NCBI RefSeq assembly: GCF_030124375.1
Contig: NZ_JASKLS010000001.1
Location: 478,432-540,515 of the forward strand
Length of the DNA: 62,084 bases
From: Sinorhizobium sp. 6-70
GTDB lineage: Bacteria; Pseudomonadota; Alphaproteobacteria; Rhizobiales; Rhizobiaceae
Direction of reading: 5' to 3'
Made by a program: the position numbers and the translations under genes. Below the pieces are notes generated by a model. It did not search any database, was not told where the DNA came from, and saw nothing but the letters and a program-made list of their open reading frames with translations. Numbering within the stretch: position 1 is the stretch's first letter; each line of letters begins with the position of its first letter. This document shows positions 57,636-62,084 of the stretch, one piece after another.

Positions 57636-58031
57636 CTAAGCGATTGCGGTCTGCGTCGAGGCAAATTTTCTGATAATCAGGAACTCAAGTACAACATAGG
57701 TCAGAAGAAACACGGCGTATTGGGGACCAAGCAATCCAACAAGGAACACAATTTCCACTCCCTCCCAGAGAACATTGAGGCTACCAACTCTGTAGAAAAT
57801 CATAGAATGCACCAGTGGCACGAGCATCAGCGGTACAGCGGCCAACGTGATGTATAGGAGGCGCTTCCGCAGTCGTGCCTTGGGAAGGGGGACGAAGGCA
57901 AACACATAGAGAAGTGAAAACAATGCGGCCACACCGAAGGTAAAGTGGCGGTTATAGGCCCATGCCGCAAATACAAACATACCGACGTAGCTGAGAAACA
58001 CACGAATCGTATTTAGAACAACATACCGCAT
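57636..58031 (-). CDS. Four-helix membrane protein, candidate immunity protein
   Basis: A 131-residue protein with four hydrophobic segments (FLSYVGMFVFAAWAY, FGVAALFSLLYVFAFVPL, LLYITLAAVPLMLVPLVH, IVFLVGLLGPQYAVFLLTYV). The ATG at 58031 follows GGGGGC. It lies 188 bp downstream of the second toxin candidate on the same strand. Membrane proteins of this kind protect against toxins acting in the envelope. The immunity role is inferred from position only. Confidence 0.55.
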   Translation of the reverse strand: MRYVVLNTIRVFLSYVGMFVFAAWAYNRHFTFGVAALFSLLYVFAFVPLPKARLRKRLLYITLAAVPLMLVPLVHSMIFYRVGSLNVLWEGVEIVFLVGLLGPQYAVFLLTYVVLEFLIIRKFASTQTAIA

Positions 58032-58219
58032 AAAATGCCCCCGAGAAGGATAGACTTCAGCTAGCGCTCATGCGTAGCAGATTGACTAGCCATCCATCCA
58101 GCAGAATTGTGGCACTTTTTCGCTCGCATTAGGTGCATCGTCTGAAAATAAAACAATAAGTGGCGATGTCCTTCATTTGGGCCGACCTCGATTATCAAAA
58201 TCATACCTCGCAATTGAAC

Positions 58220-58879
58220 CTACTTGAACAGCAACCGTCGTAAGCTCTCGACATCGTTGGCTTCACCCACATGTTTGCTCAAATCTTTGAGCTGATTGTC
58301 CAGCTTGGTCGGCCACATGGTTTGCTCCACACGGCGAAATGGCCCGACACCCTTGATCGCCTCGCTCACTCCTGTTGTGCAGCCCGTATCAATCCAATTG
58401 GCTGCTGGCGCGCCGCCAAGGTCGAAAGTCCGCCTCTTTATCTGCTCTTCTTCTTCCGGACTCGTTGCGTACTTACGCACAGTCACGTTTGGCCCATCTC
58501 GCAACTGATAGCGCACATAACCTTCGGGAGACACCTCTGGCCCATAGAGGGCGCGCCCGCTGCCCATCTCCTGGCTCATGTAGCTACCAGCCGGATCGTA
58601 GAGGAACTTTTTCTGCGGATCGCCATCGTCAGGGACGATGAACAAGCCGCTGTGCATGTTATTGCCAAGAAATGCCTGGAGTGGCCATCCGGTCGGGTTC
58701 GTGTTGGAGACCACATACGTCGCCGCCACCTCCGTTCCCTTGCCACGTTTGCGCGGGCGTGGGCTCGTTGCGTCGCGCGAAAGGCTGGTCGCCTCCTCGC
58801 CGAAGTCGCGCAGTTCCAGTGCCGAAGTCGTCGGAACGTCGGCGTAACCATCCTGCAGTCCACGAACTTGCTTTCTCAT
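58220..58879 (-). CDS. Candidate polymorphic toxin B
   Basis: A 219-residue protein. Its N-terminus contains SALELRDFGEEA, shared with toxin A at 60260-60925, while the rest is unrelated. The C-terminal part has NMHSGLFIVPDD, FLYDPAGSY and, later, WIDTGCTTGVSEAIKG. A histidine first and a cysteine later, in these settings, suggest a circularly permuted papain/NlpC-P60-like hydrolase (inference). The ATG overlaps the stop of the portal fragment (ATGA), as toxin A does with the intact portal. A membrane protein follows as possible immunity. Confidence 0.6.
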   Translation of the reverse strand: MRKQVRGLQDGYADVPTTSALELRDFGEEATSLSRDATSPRPRKRGKGTEVAATYVVSNTNPTGWPLQAFLGNNMHSGLFIVPDDGDPQKKFLYDPAGSYMSQEMGSGRALYGPEVSPEGYVRYQLRDGPNVTVRKYATSPEEEEQIKRRTFDLGGAPAANWIDTGCTTGVSEAIKGVGPFRRVEQTMWPTKLDNQLKDLSKHVGEANDVESLRRLLFK

Positions 58880-59345
58880 CCCGGAATCCCCTCGATTTGC
58901 GCCGCCGCCAGCGGCTCGCCGCCCATCATTTCCGCGGCGGTCTGTTGTCGTTTCAGGTTCTGTTCGGCGTTGATCTGGTAGCGTTTGACCGATCCCCGCG
59001 CCGTCATGTTCGTCAGCGCGTCCGGAGCACGCCCGCTCGAGGCATCGGAATGCCGGTGCGATCTGTCGCCTCCTGATCGAGATGGGAGAGCATCACGAAA
59101 CACTCGTTCGCGACGAAGGGCACCATGGTGTAGCCGAGCGCCGCGCGCGTGCATCGATGCCCTGGCTGACGCGGATCGGCTGGCCGAAATTAGGGTTCAG
59201 CACGCTTTCAGGGTTGGCGATCGCGCCTTCCTGGACGATCGGCTGATATTGTTCTGCGAGTAGAGATTATCGAGCGTCTGGCGCATCAGCACGGATTTCA
59301 CCGCTGGATTTCCGCCATTTTGATCACCGAGCCGCGTTCACGCTG
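58876..59345 (-). pseudogene. Degenerate duplicate of the portal gene
   Basis: Closely related in DNA to two separate parts of the portal gene at 60922-62084. The segment from about 59345 down matches portal 61615-61960 (MAEIQR, SVLMRQTLDNLY, NPESVLNP, QPIRVSQGIDA), then after NMTARG it jumps to the portal C-terminus (VKRYQI, EMMGGEPLAAA). About 575 bp of the portal middle is missing. Several frameshifts break the frame. It ends in GIPG followed by a stop overlapping the toxin B ATG, just as the intact portal does with toxin A. Confidence 0.88.
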
Positions 59346-59374
59346 TTGCTGCCGGCAAAAGCGAGGCGGCTTTC

Positions 59375-59772
59375 CTATTCCCGAATTCGCGCGTCCTCTT
59401 CACCGGGCCGTTCAATCGCCACGGCCTTCGCCCGGATGGTCGTTTTTACTGTGACGTATTTGCCGGCCTCGTCGCAGTGACCTAGTTCGATCATAACCGT
59501 GAAGCGATCGCCTTCGTAACCACGGAATTCGATGCCACCGATTTCGTCGTTCGGAATTCGGCCGGGCGGATCGAAGGAGACATGATCGACCCCTTCGAAC
59601 ACCAGAAAGCCGTCTTCCACGTCCTCGGCTGAATAGAAGTCCCATGTTTTGGACCGCTTTCGGGAGATCAGATCGATCTGGATCTTGACCTCATCCCGCC
59701 ATCCGTCGAGCACGACGGCCTTGGATCCGCGATCGCCCAGATAGATCGTCCGGAAAATTCGTCAGGCTTCAT
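59375..59772 (-). pseudogene. Immunity-protein paralogue with a frameshift near its start
   Basis: About 130 codons, paralogous to the gene at 59857-60255. From LDGWRDEVKIQIDLISRKRS onward it is intact, with TWDFYSAEDVEDGFLVFEGV and FDPPGRIPNDEIGGIEF. Its true start is ATG 59772 (MKPDEF), but one base is missing after GACGAATT near 59755, so the start and the rest are in different frames. Unless initiation occurs downstream, it is inactive. It lies after the remnant of another toxin tail. Confidence 0.8.
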
Positions 59773-59780
59773 TTCATTTC

Positions 59781-59859
59781 CTCATCGGCTAGTGCGCGTC
59801 AGGGCTGTTCCACGGGGACGATGTTGCCATGAATATCAAGCGATGGGCCTCGACCACTA
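59781..59859 (-). pseudogene. Remnant of a toxin A-type C-terminus
   Basis: Reading the minus strand gives SGRGPSLDIHGNIVPVEQP before a stop, against the HQGPSIDIWGNVVPYNSPDA end of toxin A. After a one-base shift it continues SPDAH and PMR as in toxin A. It occupies the gap between the two immunity genes, so a whole toxin gene has been lost there apart from its tail. Confidence 0.82.
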
Positions 59860-60255
59860 GTCCCTGATCCGCGCGTCCTCCTCGCCCGGCTTCTCGATAG
59901 CAACTGCGGTCGCCCGAATTTTGGTTTTCACGGAACCGTAAACTCCAGCTTCGTCACAAAAACCCATATCGATCACCACTGTGAATCGACTGTCGTCGAA
60001 ACCCAGAAATTCAATATCCCCGAAGTCGTCATTCGGAATGACGCCAGGTGGATCGAAGGAAATATGATCGACCCCCTCGAACACCAAGAAGCCATCCTCA
60101 ATATCTTCGGCCGTATAGAAATCCCAGGTCTCTCCGCGAACCCGCGATATGGCGTCGACCTGGATCTTGACCTCTTTCTTCCAACCATCAAGCATGATGG
60201 TCTTGCAGGCGCGGTCGCCGAGATAGATCGTGTTCAGGAATTCGTCGGGCTTCAT
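59857..60255 (-). CDS. Candidate immunity protein for toxin A
   Basis: A 132-residue small acidic soluble protein, MKPDEFLNTIYLGDRACKTI then VKIQVDAISRVRGETWDFYT and VFEGVDHISFDPPGVIPNDD. It starts four bases after the toxin A stop, with GAGGTAAGAGA as ribosome site. Its layout resembles DUF6258-type proteins that I recall beside polymorphic toxins. A paralogue at 59375-59772 is frameshifted. Function is inferred from position and acidity. Confidence 0.7.
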   Translation of the reverse strand: MKPDEFLNTIYLGDRACKTIMLDGWKKEVKIQVDAISRVRGETWDFYTAEDIEDGFLVFEGVDHISFDPPGVIPNDDFGDIEFLGFDDSRFTVVIDMGFCDEAGVYGSVKTKIRATAVAIEKPGEEDARIRD

Positions 60256-60259
60256 TCTC

Positions 60260-60925
60260 TTACCTCATCGGCCAATGTGCATCAGGGCTGTTGTACGGTA
60301 CCACATTACCCCAAATGTCAATCGAAGGGCCCTGATGCGTCTTGCCTGTACCAGTGCCCAACAGGTGTCCATGTCCATGCGGCGTTTTTCTGGAGCCATG
60401 CCCCTCGGGGTTCATTCTGTGATAGTTCGAGCCATTCGGATAGCGCGTGTGTGTATCGACAGGATTTGCGCCAGGTACCGTACTTCCTCCCAGCGGTTCG
60501 AAGGCGATGTTGCCTCTCGGGTCGACGATGTAGCGTTGAATGGGTAGCCCGGTGCGGGGATCCACAATCTGAGCTCTTTGAAGCTGTTCCAGCCGCCGCT
60601 GCAAATTGTCTCTCGCCTGAATGGAAGAGGAGCCGCCCGGCGGCTCCAGAAACGTCTCGTTGGGGTTGAGGCGCCGTATCTGCCTCATGAGGACCCCTAT
60701 TTGATCCGCCATCTGTTCTTGCGCCGGCGTTCTTGCCGGGAGGCCGCGCCTTGCAGGCGGCCGAGCCTGGGCAAATTCGGTGCCGCCCCAGCTGTGCCGG
60801 CTCTCGCTGCGACCCCACCTCGGTAAGTGGCTTCTCGCCGCCTCGCCGAAATCGCGCAGTTCTAGGGCGCCGCCGATTCCCATCGGCGCTTCGTAAAAGT
60901 CGTATAAGTCGCTAATTCTCCTCAC
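60260..60925 (-). CDS. Candidate polymorphic toxin A (type 24-like C-terminus)
   Basis: A 221-residue protein. The start is a GTG overlapping the portal stop (GTGA). The N-terminal part carries ALELRDFGEAA, shared with toxin B. A helical linker with MADQIGVLMRQIRRLNPNET leads to a compact C-terminal domain of about 90 residues: YIVDPRGNIAFEPLGGS, YPNGSNYHRMNPEGHGSRKT, PHGHGHLLGTG and QGPSIDIWGNVVPYNSPDAH. Histidine-rich motifs of this form match the polymorphic toxin type 24 (Ntox24) group as I recall it, probably a nuclease. A candidate immunity gene follows by four bases. Confidence 0.68.
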   Translation of the reverse strand: MRRISDLYDFYEAPMGIGGALELRDFGEAARSHLPRWGRSESRHSWGGTEFAQARPPARRGLPARTPAQEQMADQIGVLMRQIRRLNPNETFLEPPGGSSSIQARDNLQRRLEQLQRAQIVDPRTGLPIQRYIVDPRGNIAFEPLGGSTVPGANPVDTHTRYPNGSNYHRMNPEGHGSRKTPHGHGHLLGTGTGKTHQGPSIDIWGNVVPYNSPDAHWPMR

Positions 60926-62084
60926 CCCGGTATCCCCCCAATCCGCGCCGCCGCCAGCGGCTCGCCGCCCATCATTTCCGCTGCGTTCTGCTGTCGTTTC
61001 AGGTTCAGCTCGGCGTCGATCTGATAGCGTTTCAGCGCGCCTTTCTGCTGGATCTCGGCAAGCTTCAGCTCACGCTCGATCTCCAGCTTGCGCCGCTCGT
61101 TTTCCGCCGAAAGTCGCGCCTTCTCGGCGTCGGCCTGTGCCCGCATCTGCAGCTTCTGCATTTCCGGGTTCGGCTGCCCGGCGCTTGCTTGCATCCGGCG
61201 CTGGATCTCCTCCGGCGAAGGCTTGGTGAAATAGAGGTCGGGCGATTTCAGCCCCGCCGCCTCCACCGATTTGGCGATGCCGTTGTAGAGGTTGTCGGGC
61301 GAGACGTAGGGGTTGTCCGGGCCAAGCGTCATCAACAGCTTCTCCTGCAGCTGCTGGACCATCTGCACCATCATCATGTCACGCTCGCGCGTGCCGGCGC
61401 CGAGGCCGGTATTGACCGTCGCGTCCATCTCGGCGTTCCAGTGGCGCGGGTCGAAACTCACCCATTGCCCGCGCAGCCTGACGACGCGCGGCCGGTCCTG
61501 ATGCTTGATCACGAGCCGCAGCAATCCCTTGAACACACGTCTCAAGCCCTGAGCGAAAGTGCGCACCATCAGCTCCGTCTGGCCGATACCCGCCTGCTCG
61601 ATCAGCGCCGTCGCCCGCGCCGTCATGTTCTGAAGCGCGTCCGGGGCGAGCCCGCTGGAAGCATCGGAAATGCCGGAGCGGTCGGTCGCCTCCTGGTCGA
61701 GATAGGAAAGCATCGCGAAGGACTCTTTCGCGACGAAGGGCACCATTGTGTAGCCGAGTGCCGCGCGCGCATCGATGCCCTGGCTGACGCGGATCGGCTG
61801 GCCGAATTTTGGGTTAAGCACGCTTTCAGGATTGGCGATCGCGCCTTCCTGGACGATCGGCTGCTGGTTGTTCTGCCAGTAGAGATTGTCGAGCGTCTGG
61901 CGCATCAGCACGGTCTTCACCCGCTGGATTTCCGCCATGTCGTCGGTCACCGAGCCGCCTTCGCGCTGGTGCGGCCGCCGCTCGACGATCAAGTCGGCAA
62001 AGGGCACCTCGTCCCATTCGTCGTTCGAAAGCAGGTTTTCTGCGCCCGTGCCGCCGGCAAAGACGAGCCGGCGCAGTTCCGCAA
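60922..62084 (-). CDS. Phage portal protein (5' end beyond the window)
   Basis: At least 387 residues of a portal protein; the frame is open to the right edge (continuing DEVPFADLIVERR upstream of 62007). DMAEIQRVKTVLMRQTLDNL, NPKFGQPIRVSQGIDARAAL and DQEATDRSGISDASSGLAPD are typical portal core segments of podovirus-like phages. The C-terminus is a long charged coiled coil ending EMMGGEPLAAARIGGIPG. Its stop overlaps the GTG of toxin A. A partial, decayed copy lies at 58876-59345. Confidence 0.87.
   Translation of the reverse strand, partial: AELRRLVFAGGTGAENLLSNDEWDEVPFADLIVERRPHQREGGSVTDDMAEIQRVKTVLMRQTLDNLYWQNNQQPIVQEGAIANPESVLNPKFGQPIRVSQGIDARAALGYTMVPFVAKESFAMLSYLDQEATDRSGISDASSGLAPDALQNMTARATALIEQAGIGQTELMVRTFAQGLRRVFKGLLRLVIKHQDRPRVVRLRGQWVSFDPRHWNAEMDATVNTGLGAGTRERDMMMVQMVQQLQEKLLMTLGPDNPYVSPDNLYNGIAKSVEAAGLKSPDLYFTKPSPEEIQRRMQASAGQPNPEMQKLQMRAQADAEKARLSAENERRKLEIERELKLAEIQQKGALKRYQIDAELNLKRQQNAAEMMGGEPLAAARIGGIPG

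Larger units (their letters stand above)
28981..62084. mobile_element. Prophage (partial; continues past the right edge)
   Basis: Late genes run on the minus strand in typical order from portal (right edge) through scaffold, capsid, tail lysozyme, adaptor, tail and fibre genes to the lysis cassette. Several cargo blocks interrupt this order. Podovirus-like architecture of the SU10 type is suggested by the DUF5309-like capsid and the adaptor protein. The left end lies near 28.75-28.98 kb; a perfect 8-bp hairpin (TAAGCCGC and GCGGCTTA, 28808-28828) is there but no tRNA or recognisable att site is. No integrase, repressor or terminase is in the window. Confidence 0.9.

Noticed and set aside
1..62084. 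CRISPR arrays, rRNA and tRNA genes
   Set aside because: No regularly spaced repeats, rRNA segments or tRNA cloverleafs were found on reading the window, though a covariance-model search was not possible.

Overview
The window is high-GC DNA whose gene content and order point to a rhizobium, most likely Ensifer/Sinorhizobium (inferred from family content; no marker gene is present). Bases 1 to about 28.7 kb are ordinary bacterial genes. Bases about 29 to 62 kb are a prophage whose late genes all read on the minus strand from the right edge (portal) to the left (lysis cassette). Terminase, integrase and repressor are not in the window.

Left part. It opens with a Tat-exported molybdenum aldehyde oxidoreductase operon (three subunits, the large one cut by the window edge) and a divergent AraC regulator. 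Next come a polyphosphate/ion block: two PPK2 polyphosphate kinases, a large MscS-type channel, a small membrane protein, an HlyD-like protein broken by a frameshift, and a SulP anion transporter with a STAS domain. Small stress and housekeeping genes follow: a ClpX-type zinc-finger protein behind a 13-bp palindrome, GFA, DUF924, Lrp/AsnC and an RBBP9-like hydrolase. A cobalamin riboswitch heads a DUF1636-ATPase-binding protein-permease operon, probably for corrinoid or cobalt uptake. A LysR/polysaccharide deacetylase pair, an SLC13 transporter and four tandem paralogous lipoprotein genes complete this part.

Prophage. From right to left: portal, a block of candidate polymorphic toxin and immunity genes with duplicated portal debris, bacterial-type cargo (M20 amidohydrolase, membrane and secreted proteins), scaffold-like protein, SU10/DUF5309-like capsid, two secreted paralogues, tail lysozyme, adaptor and tail proteins, S74-type and fibre proteins, then a glycosyltransferase, FkbM methyltransferase and Stf0 sulfotransferase, and finally endolysin, overlapping spanin-like genes and DUF1515. 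The endolysin gene is split by a 5.2-kb IS66-family element with 8-bp target duplications that carries a LysR regulator, an NAD(P)-binding protein and a hydrolase.

Most notable. The toxin genes start inside the stop codon of the portal gene or of a degenerate portal copy. The two toxin candidates share a short N-terminal motif but have unrelated C-terminal domains, and immunity-like genes follow. This looks like a polymorphic toxin array tied to a phage structural gene. Several prophage genes (fibre, fibre-assembly, second immunity gene, portal copy, endolysin) are broken, so the prophage is probably defective or the sequence contains indel errors.
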